Shown: positions 25,561 to 33,920 of the stretch, piece by piece
Numbering within the stretch: position 1 is the stretch's first letter
Layout of the letters: every line of letters begins with the position of its first letter
Origin: an uncultured Hymenobacter sp.
GTDB lineage: Bacteria; Bacteroidota; Bacteroidia; Cytophagales; Hymenobacteraceae
Length of the DNA: 64,000 bases
Assembly (NCBI GenBank): GCA_913776615.1
Contig: CAJYPK010000048.1
Coordinates: 1 to 64,000, forward strand
Direction of reading: 5' to 3'
Notes under the pieces: model-generated
Database searches by the model: none
What the model saw: only the letters and a program-made list of their open reading frames with translations
Told to the model about the DNA's origin: nothing
Translations under genes and position numbers: made by a program

Positions 25561-28500
25561 TTAGAAAGTAGCGTTCAGGTTGAGCCCGTAGCTGCGTACC
25601 GTGGGCGATTGCAGGCCCGTCCGCTCCACGTAGCCGTTGTACTGGTCCAGGTCCACGTCCTTGAAGCGCTTGTCGCCGTAGAAATAAAGCAGGTTGCGGC
25701 CAATCAGCGACACCGATACCTTGCGGATGAAGGACTTAGCCAGCAGCGAGCTGGGCAGGTCGTAGGTGACGACCACCTGGCGCAGCTTGCCGAAGGTCTT
25801 GCTCATCAGGTTCGACTCCTGCACGCCATAGTATTTGCTGGCGTAGTCCTGCACGAATACTTTGGTGGTGTTGGGCGTAAACTGCAAGGCTTCCGCGTTC
25901 AGGATGGCCCCGGTCTTGGAGTCGTAGTTGATGCTCGCGCCGTTGCTGATCTGCACCCCTTCGCCCACGTAGGAGCCGGCGTAGCCGGGCTGGCCGTAGT
26001 TGACCCAGTCCTGGTAGCGAGCCGCGCCCAGGGCGCCCTCGGCGGTGAGGGCATTGCGCCCGCCGCGCATGGTTTTGTTGAAGATGTAATCGGTCGTCAC
26101 GCCGCCCACCGCGCCGTCAAACTGGAAGTTGAACCCGAACGACTTGTAGTGAAAGTCGTTGTAGAAGCTCCAGGTGAAGTCGTTGTTGAGGTTGCCCAGC
26201 TTCTGCAAGGCGCGGTTGCCGGGCGTCAGCGGCTTGCCGCCCGCGTCGTTGATAATCTGCCCGTCGGGAGTGCGCACGAAGGCCGTGCCGTAGAAGGCAT
26301 CTACGCGGTCGCCCTGGTGGTAGTAGGTGCGGTAGGTATCCTGGCCGGCGGGCAGCTCCAGGTAGGTTTCCTTGAAGGTGGCGTAGTTCACGAGCACATC
26401 CCAGCGGAAGCCGCTGGCGCTCTGCACCGGCGTACCCGTCAGGCTCAGCTCGTAGCCGCGCTTGCGGGTTTTGAGGGCGTTGACGTACTCGATGTTGTAG
26501 CCCGTGCCGGGCGAAACGGTGTTGGGCAGAATGCGCGGCCCGTCGATGTACTGGAAGGCCGTGGCGCTCAGCCCCAGGCGGTTTTGCAGGAATTTGATGT
26601 CCAGCCCCTGTTCGTAGTTAACGCGGGTCGAAGTGGTGATGCGGGGGGCAAAGAGGTTATCGGTGCCGTAGCCCGCCGTCTGGTTGTTGTAGGGCTTGCT
26701 GGTCGAGTAAAACGACTGGAGGGTATAGGCCGGCCCGTTGTAGGGCGAGGCGTACACGTTGCCGTAGTCCAGCGGGTTGTAAAACAGCGGGTCGGTGTCG
26801 GGGCTGCTGCTCAGCGTCTGGCCGCCGAAGGCCGTAATCGAGTTGAAGGGAGCCGGCCCGATGGTAGCCGACGTAGCGTCGGTGCGGATGTTGGCAAACG
26901 AGCCGCGCACTTTCAGGAAGGAAATGGCCGCTGGCAGCGTCACGTAGTCCGATACCACCGAGGCCAGCGAGATGCTGGGGTAGTAGTAGCTGGTGGGCGT
27001 CTGGAAGGCCGACGACTTATCGACCCGGCCGGTGGTCGAGAGCGTGGCGTACTTGCCCAGGCTCAGATCGAGCGAGTAGTAGGCGCTCAGCACCCGCATC
27101 TGCGAGTTGAAGCTGGTGCTCTGCACGGGGTTGAGCGAGTTGCTGAAGGCGTACACTTCGGGCACGTTCAGGTAGTCGGTCGAGGTCCAGTTCGAGTTGT
27201 AAGTCATGTTGCGCACGTTGCCGCCCAGCAGACCCGCAATGCCCAGGAAGCCCTGCGACCCCAGCGCGTAGTTGAAATTCAGGAAGCCTTCCGTGTTGTT
27301 GTCGAACAGGTTGCGGCGGTCTTCGCGGTAGTCGCCCATGTTGCCCTCGCGGCCGTAGGGGTGGGCCGAGAACGGCATTTTCTCGGTGCGCAGCAGGTTG
27401 TAGGTGCTCACCTGGGTGCGCAGCGTGGCGTTCAGGTGCTCGTTGAATTTGTAGTTGCCGGTGAGGTAGCCGTAGGTGTCGTTTTTGTAATGGCCGCGCA
27501 GCCATTTCTCCACCATCAGCCAGGGGTTGTGGTAGCGCTGGTACTCGGCAAATACCGACTGCGTGCCCACCTTGCCCGGTTGCCAGATGCCCCGGATGTC
27601 GGGCGCGTTCACGTCCCAGTCGGCCCCGTTCCAGATGCCCACGTTGTAGAGCAGGCTGTTGGGCCCGTAGTCCACGTCGGGGATGTTGTCGGTAAACTGC
27701 CGGTTGTAGTTTAAATTAGCCTCGACCCGGAAGCGCGGGCTGGGGTTGAAGGCCCCGTAGAGGTTGAAATTGACGATGTTGAGGTAGCTGTTGGGGATGA
27801 AGCTGTTCTGCCGCTGCTGCGATACCGAGAAGCGCGTGGTGTAGGTATCGCCGTTGGCGCTCAGCGCGATGTTGTTGTTGGTCTGGAAGCCCGGGCGCAG
27901 GAAGTTCTTGAGGTTGTTGGCGCCCCGGGCCACCCAGGGCGTACCCTGGCGCACCCCGTTCACGATGGGCGAGTCGTACTGCGGAATGAGCTGCCCGTTG
28001 AAATAAGGCCCCCACACGTCGTAGTCGCCGTCCACCCCGCCGGGCGCGCCGCCCTTGCCGTCCACGAACTGGTACTGCGTGTTTTCGCCTGGCCCGTAGG
28101 CATTTTGCAAGCGCGGAAAGGTCAGGAAGCCATTCTGAATCACGTTGCTGCTGTTCAGCTCGACCGTGAAGCCCTTCTTGTTCTGATTGCCCTTCTTGGT
28201 AGTGATGAGAATGGCCCCGAACTGCGCCCGGTTGCCGTAGAGCGCAGCGGCGGCCGGCCCCTTCAGCACGGTGTAGGTTTCGATGTCGTCGGGGCTGATG
28301 TTCCAGGTGTCGGTATCAATGGGGAAGCCATCGACCACGTACAGGCTCACGGTGTTGCCGCGCAGCAGCACGTTGGGGGCGCGCAGCAGCTCGGCCGAGG
28401 GGCCGACCGACAGGCCCGCCACCTTGCCCGTGAGGCTGCTGATGGGGTTGGGGTCGCGAGCTTTGAGCAAATCCTCACCGTTGACTTCCTGCACCGCGTA

Positions 28501-28869
28501 GCCGATTTTGCGCACCTCTTTCTTCACCCCCAGCGCGGTGACTACTACCTCGTCGAGCTGCTTGTTGTCGGCTTGCAGCGCCACGGTCAGGTTGGGCTGG
28601 CTACCCACGGTCACTTCCTGGGCCACTGTGCCCAGCGAGCTGATCACCAGCACGTCGCCGGGCTTGGTCGCTAGCGTGAAGTGGCCGTCAACATCGGTGG
28701 TCGTGCCCTTGTTGGTGCCCTTGATCACGACGCTCGCGCCGGGCAGTGGCTGCTTGTGGTCGTCGGTCACGGTGCCGCCCACGGCGCTTTGGGCCAGCGC
28801 TAAGTGCGGGGCCAGCCCCACGGCCAGCCCGAGCCCCAGCACCGAGGCGTGCTTGTAGATACGTTGCAT
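25561..28869 (-). CDS. SusC/RagA-family TonB-dependent transporter
   Basis: A 1102-residue outer-membrane transporter, the barrel of the SusCD pair. It has a signal peptide (ending ALAQ), an N-terminal carboxypeptidase-regulatory-like domain (VGGTVTDDHKQPLPGASVVI), a TonB-box-like LDEVVVTALGVKKE, and a plug with NPISSLTGKVAGL and NVLLRGN. The barrel ends SYGLNLNATF, with the aromatic terminal residue expected of outer-membrane barrels. The ATG at 28869 is chosen over 28902. It is energised by TonB/ExbBD, not encoded here. The PhnZ-like gene lies just upstream on the same strand, which ties it to phosphonate use. Confidence 0.95.
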   Translation of the reverse strand: MQRIYKHASVLGLGLAVGLAPHLALAQSAVGGTVTDDHKQPLPGASVVIKGTNKGTTTDVDGHFTLATKPGDVLVISSLGTVAQEVTVGSQPNLTVALQADNKQLDEVVVTALGVKKEVRKIGYAVQEVNGEDLLKARDPNPISSLTGKVAGLSVGPSAELLRAPNVLLRGNTVSLYVVDGFPIDTDTWNISPDDIETYTVLKGPAAAALYGNRAQFGAILITTKKGNQNKKGFTVELNSSNVIQNGFLTFPRLQNAYGPGENTQYQFVDGKGGAPGGVDGDYDVWGPYFNGQLIPQYDSPIVNGVRQGTPWVARGANNLKNFLRPGFQTNNNIALSANGDTYTTRFSVSQQRQNSFIPNSYLNIVNFNLYGAFNPSPRFRVEANLNYNRQFTDNIPDVDYGPNSLLYNVGIWNGADWDVNAPDIRGIWQPGKVGTQSVFAEYQRYHNPWLMVEKWLRGHYKNDTYGYLTGNYKFNEHLNATLRTQVSTYNLLRTEKMPFSAHPYGREGNMGDYREDRRNLFDNNTEGFLNFNYALGSQGFLGIAGLLGGNVRNMTYNSNWTSTDYLNVPEVYAFSNSLNPVQSTSFNSQMRVLSAYYSLDLSLGKYATLSTTGRVDKSSAFQTPTSYYYPSISLASVVSDYVTLPAAISFLKVRGSFANIRTDATSATIGPAPFNSITAFGGQTLSSSPDTDPLFYNPLDYGNVYASPYNGPAYTLQSFYSTSKPYNNQTAGYGTDNLFAPRITTSTRVNYEQGLDIKFLQNRLGLSATAFQYIDGPRILPNTVSPGTGYNIEYVNALKTRKRGYELSLTGTPVQSASGFRWDVLVNYATFKETYLELPAGQDTYRTYYHQGDRVDAFYGTAFVRTPDGQIINDAGGKPLTPGNRALQKLGNLNNDFTWSFYNDFHYKSFGFNFQFDGAVGGVTTDYIFNKTMRGGRNALTAEGALGAARYQDWVNYGQPGYAGSYVGEGVQISNGASINYDSKTGAILNAEALQFTPNTTKVFVQDYASKYYGVQESNLMSKTFGKLRQVVVTYDLPSSLLAKSFIRKVSVSLIGRNLLYFYGDKRFKDVDLDQYNGYVERTGLQSPTVRSYGLNLNATF

Positions 28870-28998
28870 AAAAAAGAAAAAAGGGAGAAAAGGAATGGAC
28901 AAAGCGCCGCCCGCCGCCCGGGTACTAAGCCCGGGTCGTAAGCCGCTAACTGCTAGTTGTTGAATGGTCAGCTGGCCTTAGTCGCAGCCTGTTAAATG

Positions 28999-29583
28999 CT
29001 ACCTGCTAATTGTTAAATGGCGCAGCGCCAGCGCCTTGAGGTGAGCCAGGTTGCCCACGGGCAGGTTGGTTTCCTTGGCCTGCTCGTCCCACTGCCGCAG
29101 CTGAAGAATGACATCGGCCTCGGGGTCTCGCTCGAAGGCGGCCGCCTCGGCCGCGCTCATCACCCCGCCCTGGAAAGCCAGCGTAGCCATGCTGGCTTCC
29201 GATAGCTGACGCAGGTAGCTGGGGTACTTGTGAGTGAGGTAGCGCTTGGCCTGCACGTGGCTTTCGACCAGCCGCGCCACGCGTTCCGAGAAGCCGCGTG
29301 CCCGTAGGTAATCGGCCCCTAGCCGCTCGTGGTCCACGGTGCCGAAGCCAGCCATGGAGTCGGCCTCGTGGGCGGGGGCACACAGGTGGCCCAGGTCGTG
29401 GAAGAAGGCGGCGAGCACCACTTCCTCGTCGGCCCCGGCCGCCTCGGCCAGTGCGGCGGCTTGCCACATGTGCTCTAGCTGCGACACCGGCTCGCCGATG
29501 TAGTCAGCCCCGCCGTGGGTTTCGTACAAATCAAATACTTGATTTACGGCCTGCTGCGGCGTAAATTCCAACTGGGTAGGCAT
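28999..29583 (-). CDS. PhnZ-like HD-domain mixed-valent diiron oxygenase
   Basis: A 194-residue HD protein of the phosphonate-associated type (TIGR03276-like). All positions I recall as important in PhnZ are present with a constant offset of four to five residues: Y28 and E31 (YIGEP), H38, H62-D63 (HDLGH), H85, H109, K113, S131, Q138 and D166. PhnZ uses two irons and O2 to cleave the C-P bond of 1-hydroxy-2-aminoethylphosphonate, giving glycine and phosphate. Its usual partner PhnY, or a TmpA-like hydroxylase, is not in the window. It lies directly upstream of SusC on the same strand. Confidence 0.9.
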   Translation of the reverse strand: MPTQLEFTPQQAVNQVFDLYETHGGADYIGEPVSQLEHMWQAAALAEAAGADEEVVLAAFFHDLGHLCAPAHEADSMAGFGTVDHERLGADYLRARGFSERVARLVESHVQAKRYLTHKYPSYLRQLSEASMATLAFQGGVMSAAEAAAFERDPEADVILQLRQWDEQAKETNLPVGNLAHLKALALRHLTISR

Positions 29584-29923
29584 ACCGCGAAATGGAAGTG
29601 GGATAGGAAGCTTCGCTTATGAGGGAGAAACCTGATTATCAAAGAGTTTTGTAGCTAATTTTTTGAAAATCAGGGCCATGTAACACCAAGCTCCGGCTTG
29701 GTGATGCGCCTGGGTACACTCATCAAGCGCATCACCAAGCCGGAGCTTGGTGTTACACGGCCCCGCGTCTTAAAAAAAAATGAATAACAAACAGTTGTAG
29801 AAACCGACGCAGGCGCATACAAGTCACTAGATCACCTATTTATCAGCAAAGTTCAGCCGCTGATTCCGGCTGGTTGTCGCCGATTAGTCACCAATTCGTT
29901 ACCTAATTGTGGCCTCGTTTTTC
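29584..29923. other. Gap with palindrome, otherwise featureless
   Basis: A 340-bp gap between the PhnZ-like gene and the permease gene. Apart from palindrome B4 it is AT-rich and I see no gene or clear promoter. Confidence 0.5.
29679..29757. repeat. Family B palindrome (B4)
   Basis: Arms TGTAACACCAAGCTCCGGCT and complement with inner GATGCGC/GCGCATC. Just outside the core, GGCC (left) and GGCC (right) extend the pairing. Confidence 0.9.
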
Positions 29924-31246
29924 CTATAGGTCAACACTAGTGGCCGCCGCTGCCTCACGCAGTGCTACTTGGCTGGGCCGCCGCTCCTGGGTGCGGTAAA
30001 AGACCAGCGCCGCCGCTGCCGTAGCCGCCGCCAGCCCGGCCAGCGCCAGAAAGGCGGCGCCCCAGCCCTGGCGCTCGGCCAGCCGGCCCGTCAGCCACAA
30101 GGCCCCGGTGCTGCCCACGTAGCCTACCGCGTCGAGTAGGCCGGCGGCCGTGGCCGCGCCGCGCCGCCCACCCATGTCGAGCGCCATCGCGCCGGCCAGG
30201 AAAGAATACGGCCCCAGCAGCAGCAGCCCCGCCAGTGCGGTGAGCACCAGGGGCAGCACGTAGCTACCGGCTGGCTGGGCCATGAGCGCCAGCACGGGTA
30301 CCAGCCCCAGGCCCGCAGCCAGCAGCAGCGGCCCGCGCTGCCCACGCAGCCAGGTATCGGAGAGGTAGCCCGCGCCCAAAATCGACACCATGCCGAAGCC
30401 CGAGTACAAGGCGCTGTACTGCGAAGCCGCGCTTTCGGAAAGGTGCGCGGCCTCAACTAGATACGTGGGCACCCAGAAGCTCAGTGCCTCGCGCAGCGCC
30501 GTCAGGCCAAACGACAGTACCAGCATCAGCAGAAACGCCGGGCTGCGGAAATACGGCCCCAGCAGCGTCCTCAACGAGGTCGGTTGCCCGGCCGCCGCTT
30601 CGTGCTCAAACAAGCTGTCGGGATTGGCGGGCGGCTCGGGTAGCCCCACGCTGGCGGGGGTGGGGGCAAGGGTAAACAGATTAACGAGCGCCACCAAGGC
30701 CAGGGTGCCCGCCGCCGCCCCGAACAAACCCCGCCAGCCCACGCCCAGCGTTAGCAGGTGGCCCAGGGCGAGCTTGGCCACGATGTCGCCCACCAAGTAA
30801 CTGAGGCTGAGCAGTCCCATTATCTTGCCGTAGGAGCGGTACGAAAACCAGTTGGCCGTGACTTTGAGTAAGCCCGCCCAGCCCATCGCCTGCACCAGCC
30901 GATTGACGGCCCACGCTCCGAAGAACACGGCCACGCCCTGCCCCAGCCCGAAGACCACCGTGGCCGCCACCGCGCCCACCATGCCGAGCAGGAAAATCCG
31001 CTTGCCGCCCAGCAGGTCGCCCAGCACGCCGTTTACCACCTTGCCCGCCGCGTAGCACAGCACCCCCAGCGAGGCAATTTCCCCCAGCACTTCCTTGTCG
31101 AGCCCCCGGCTGCCAAACTCCCGGATGAGCAGTGGCGCGGCCACCGCCAGATTGGAGCGGCACAGATAGTACGCGCTGTATCCCACAAACAAACTAGCGG
31201 CCGTGCGCAGCTGCCAGCGTTGCAAGCGAGTAGAAAGCTCAACCAT
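29924..31246 (-). CDS. OPA-type MFS permease (GlpT/UhpT-like)
   Basis: A 440-residue inner-membrane transporter with about twelve hydrophobic segments. SLFVGYSAYYLCRSNLAVA near the N-terminus is the signature of organophosphate:phosphate antiporters such as GlpT and UhpT. A hydrophilic loop near the middle (LPEPPANPDSLFEHEAAAGQ) separates the two six-helix halves. It probably brings organophosphates or phosphonates into the cytoplasm. It is the first gene of the minus-strand run that includes the PhnZ-like protein, SusCD and two exported hydrolases. A terminator behind the upstream aminotransferase gene suggests that it has its own promoter, which I could not identify. Confidence 0.9.
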   Translation of the reverse strand: MVELSTRLQRWQLRTAASLFVGYSAYYLCRSNLAVAAPLLIREFGSRGLDKEVLGEIASLGVLCYAAGKVVNGVLGDLLGGKRIFLLGMVGAVAATVVFGLGQGVAVFFGAWAVNRLVQAMGWAGLLKVTANWFSYRSYGKIMGLLSLSYLVGDIVAKLALGHLLTLGVGWRGLFGAAAGTLALVALVNLFTLAPTPASVGLPEPPANPDSLFEHEAAAGQPTSLRTLLGPYFRSPAFLLMLVLSFGLTALREALSFWVPTYLVEAAHLSESAASQYSALYSGFGMVSILGAGYLSDTWLRGQRGPLLLAAGLGLVPVLALMAQPAGSYVLPLVLTALAGLLLLGPYSFLAGAMALDMGGRRGAATAAGLLDAVGYVGSTGALWLTGRLAERQGWGAAFLALAGLAAATAAAALVFYRTQERRPSQVALREAAAATSVDL

Positions 31247-31381
31247 AAATTTAAGACTACCGAACCGGTGTTTCCGGCAGACAAAATTGGGCTGGTACCC
31301 CCGCCCCGCTGGTTGTGGCCAGGTTGTTTATGCGTTAATTAATTAGGGGTATTTGTTGAGTATAAGTAAACATTTCGGCTA

Positions 31382-31418
31382 AAAAAAGGGCCAGCTACTT
31401 CTGTAGCCAGCCCTTTCA
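31382..31418 (-). terminator. Terminator after aminotransferase gene
   Basis: Imperfect hairpin (AAAGGGCCAGCTAC with GTAGCCAGCCCTTT) ending in T on the minus strand, 20 bp after the aminotransferase stop. Confidence 0.75.
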
Positions 31419-31440
31419 GCCTAGGCAGAAATAGTGTCGT

Positions 31441-32700
31441 CTACCGCAGCTTGTCCAGCGCCGCTTGCAGGCGCGGCAGCGCGGCCTGGATGGCCGCCGT
31501 AGATTCGGCTCCCACCGACAGGCGGAACCACGGCTCGGCCGCCGAGGTACCGAAGGCGCTGAACGGTACTACCGCCAACTGCGCCTCGGTAAGCAGGTAG
31601 TCAGTGATTTCCTTGGTACTAGCCAGCACCGTACCGCTGGCCGTGCTGCGGCCGATGATGTCGATCTTAGCGGTGAGGTAGATGGCCCCGGCCGGCGCGA
31701 TGGCATCGACGGGGTAGCCCTGGCCGCGCAGGTCTTGCAGGCCCTGGTAGGCGGCATCCAGGCTGGCTTGCAGCTTGCCCTTGAGGTCGCTGAGAAAGTC
31801 ATCAACCTCGTCGGCCTTGGGCAGCAGGGCGGCGGTGGCCACCTGCTCGGCCTTGGGCGCCCAGGCCCCGATGTGGCCCAGCAGCGACTTCATCTTGTCA
31901 ATCACCAGCTTGGGGCCGAAGGCGTAACCTACGCGCACGCCCGTGGCGGCAAAGCACTTCGAGATGCCGTCGATGTACACCACGTAATCGCGCAGCTCCG
32001 GGCGCAGGCTCACGGGGTCGAAATGCTGGGTCTGGCCGAAGGTCAGGAGCCAGTAAATCTGGTCGTAGAGAATGTAGAGCGGCTTTTCGTCGGGACCGCG
32101 CCGCTTGTTTTCGGCCAGCACGAGGTCGCAGATTTCCTCCAGTCCTTCCTTGGTAAACACCGTGCCGGTGGGGTTGAGCGGCGAGCACAGGGCCAGCAGC
32201 GTGGCCCCGGCCAAATGCGGGGCCAGCTCGGCGGCCGTGGGCATGAAGTGGTTTTCGGGCCGGGTGGGCACCACGGCCTGGCTGGCGCTGGAGAGGTGGC
32301 AGTAGTGGTTGTTGTTCCACGACGGGGCGGGGTACACCACGCGGTCGCCGGGATCTACGAGGGCCAGGTAGGCGGCGTAGATGAGCGGGCGCGAGCCCCC
32401 TGCTACCAGCAGCTCGTCATTGGCCGAATAGCTCAGGCCCAGCCGCTTTTGCAGGAAGTCGGCCGCGGCCTGGCGCAGATCGGCGGTGCCGGCGGCGGGT
32501 GGGTAGTTGGTTTGGCCTGCCTCGTAGGCGGCCATCACGCCCTCGCGCAGTCCCTCGGGAATGGGAAACAGCTTGGGGTCAAAGTCGCCAATGGTGAGGT
32601 TGCAGATGGTCGCGCCCTGGCGAATCTGTTCGCTCACGGCGTTGCCAATTCGAATAATTTCGGAGCCGCTTAACTGGTCGGCTAGCCGGGAAACACGCAT
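31441..32700 (-). CDS. Class I PLP-dependent aminotransferase
   Basis: A 419-residue cytoplasmic fold-type I aminotransferase, closest in feel to aspartate/aromatic aminotransferases. Visible motifs are ITNYPPAAG-like substrate region (TNYPPAAGTADLRQA), YPAPSWNNNHY, SPLNPTGTVF, and the PLP lysine in DGISKCFAATGVRVGYAF, with the C-terminal arginine in PWFRLSVG. The preferred amino acid cannot be told. It is class I, not the class V type to which the phosphonate transaminase PhnW belongs, and a terminator separates it from the phosphonate cluster, so I treat it as independent. Confidence 0.92.
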   Translation of the reverse strand: MRVSRLADQLSGSEIIRIGNAVSEQIRQGATICNLTIGDFDPKLFPIPEGLREGVMAAYEAGQTNYPPAAGTADLRQAAADFLQKRLGLSYSANDELLVAGGSRPLIYAAYLALVDPGDRVVYPAPSWNNNHYCHLSSASQAVVPTRPENHFMPTAAELAPHLAGATLLALCSPLNPTGTVFTKEGLEEICDLVLAENKRRGPDEKPLYILYDQIYWLLTFGQTQHFDPVSLRPELRDYVVYIDGISKCFAATGVRVGYAFGPKLVIDKMKSLLGHIGAWAPKAEQVATAALLPKADEVDDFLSDLKGKLQASLDAAYQGLQDLRGQGYPVDAIAPAGAIYLTAKIDIIGRSTASGTVLASTKEITDYLLTEAQLAVVPFSAFGTSAAEPWFRLSVGAESTAAIQAALPRLQAALDKLR

Positions 32701-32735
32701 AGGGTAGGAGATAGGGGGAGAGAAGAATGACCCGG

Positions 32736-32743
32736 CAAAGGTA
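32736..32743 (-). promoter_or_regulatory. Possible -7 box for aminotransferase gene
   Basis: TACCTTTG on the minus strand, 36 bases before the ATG at 32700. Confidence 0.5.
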
Positions 32744-32802
32744 CGCGGTGGCGAAATGGTGAGATGGCGAGTGGTGAACTAGTGAGGCGGCGAATTAAGG
32801 AA

Positions 32803-32931
32803 AGGCTATTTTAATACGGTCGTCATGCTGAGCGTGCCGAAGCATCTTGCGTGCTGCACTAACTCCCTCGTGAGACGAAGCGAGCGAGATGCTTCGGCAA
32901 GCTCAGCATGACGACCGTATTAAAATAGCCT
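32803..32931. repeat. Family A palindrome (A3) in larger nest
   Basis: Arms 32803-32847 and 32887-32931 pair over 45 bp with core GTCATGCTGAGCGTGCCGAA. Further out, GGCGAGTGGTGAACTAGTGAGG (left, from about 32767) and CCTCACTCCTCACCACTC (right, from about 32961) also pair imperfectly. The right flank runs into the pectinesterase gene and encodes its last residues and stop. Confidence 0.85.
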
Positions 32932-32969
32932 CTCTTTAAATTACTCTCACCTTCTCCCCACCTCACTCC

Positions 32970-33920
32970 TCACCACTCACCATCTCGCCACTCATCTCCA
33001 AAAATCTTCTTCAATGTGTAGCGCTTAGCCTCCTTGGCCGTGAGCTGATGGCTCCACGGCACGCGGCCAGCCGGGTTGGCGCCGGGACCGGTTGATTGGT
33101 ATTCAGCGTAATACGCCGTTTTTTCGTTGTCGGCGTTTTTCCAGTTATCCCAGCCCGCCGGGGTGATGTGGCGGCCCAGCTCGCAGTGCAGATACACCAC
33201 CTGCGCCTGGGGCCGCCACGGGCGGCCGAGGTGCACCTTCTTCGCCAGCGTAGTGTCAGCCAAGAGCTTACAGTGCAGAAAGACCAAGCCGTACGCCTGG
33301 CCGGCCGGCGTGGAGGCAGCCGTGACAAACGAATTTTTCTTGCTCTTAATGACACAGTGGTCAAACACCCCGGTGCTGGCCCCGAAGATGAAGTCGGTCG
33401 TGCCCTCAATGTAGCAGTCCTGGTAGTACTGCCGGCTGCCGCCGGTGGCCAGCAGGAGCACGTCCTGATTACCCACCATGCGGCAGCGGCGGAAAATAGC
33501 CCGGTCGCCCTCCACGTTCAGGGCCACCGCCTGCCCGGCGGTGTAGCCCGCCGCGTTTTCAAAAGTCACGTTCTCCGCCGTAAAATCGTTGGCCTGCACC
33601 AGTACCGAATACGAGCCCGGCGTGGTGATGCCGGGCTGGCCCACGTGGTCGCTGTAGGTGATAACCGTAGTCGCCGCGTCGGTGCCGCGCAGCACCACGT
33701 GCGTTTTGAGCGCCGGTATCGTCACCTTTTCGCGGTAGATGCCGGGCTTGAGTTGAATGATAACGGGCTGCGTAGCCTGGCTGGGGGCCGCGTCGATGGC
33801 CGCCTGCACCGTGCGGAACTGCCCGCTGCCGTCGGCCGCCACTACGAGCGGCCCGCTGCCCTGGGCGCGGCTGGCCTGGGCCGCGAGGCTGAGGCCAGCC
33901 AGAAGGTAAAGCGTTTTCAT
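32970..33920 (-). CDS. Pectinesterase (CE8-like)
   Basis: A 316-residue exported enzyme that removes methyl esters from pectin. A signal peptide (LYLLAGLSLAAQASRAQ) precedes a right-handed beta-helix with VVAADGSGQFRTVQAAIDAAP, the family's opening. Catalytic blocks are GNQDVLLL, TTDFIFG (active-site aspartate) and HLGRPWRPQAQ (arginine and tryptophan). Its ATG directly abuts the stop of the upstream esterase gene (TAAATG), so the two are co-translated. The last codons (DEWRDGEW, stop) fall in the outer arm of the A3 palindrome, so the C-terminus may be recent in origin. Confidence 0.93.
   Translation of the reverse strand: MKTLYLLAGLSLAAQASRAQGSGPLVVAADGSGQFRTVQAAIDAAPSQATQPVIIQLKPGIYREKVTIPALKTHVVLRGTDAATTVITYSDHVGQPGITTPGSYSVLVQANDFTAENVTFENAAGYTAGQAVALNVEGDRAIFRRCRMVGNQDVLLLATGGSRQYYQDCYIEGTTDFIFGASTGVFDHCVIKSKKNSFVTAASTPAGQAYGLVFLHCKLLADTTLAKKVHLGRPWRPQAQVVYLHCELGRHITPAGWDNWKNADNEKTAYYAEYQSTGPGANPAGRVPWSHQLTAKEAKRYTLKKIFGDEWRDGEW

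Noticed and set aside
31441..32700. Aminotransferase as a PhnW-type phosphonate transaminase
   Set aside because: Its motifs are class I aspartate-aminotransferase-like, not class V, and a terminator separates it from the cluster.
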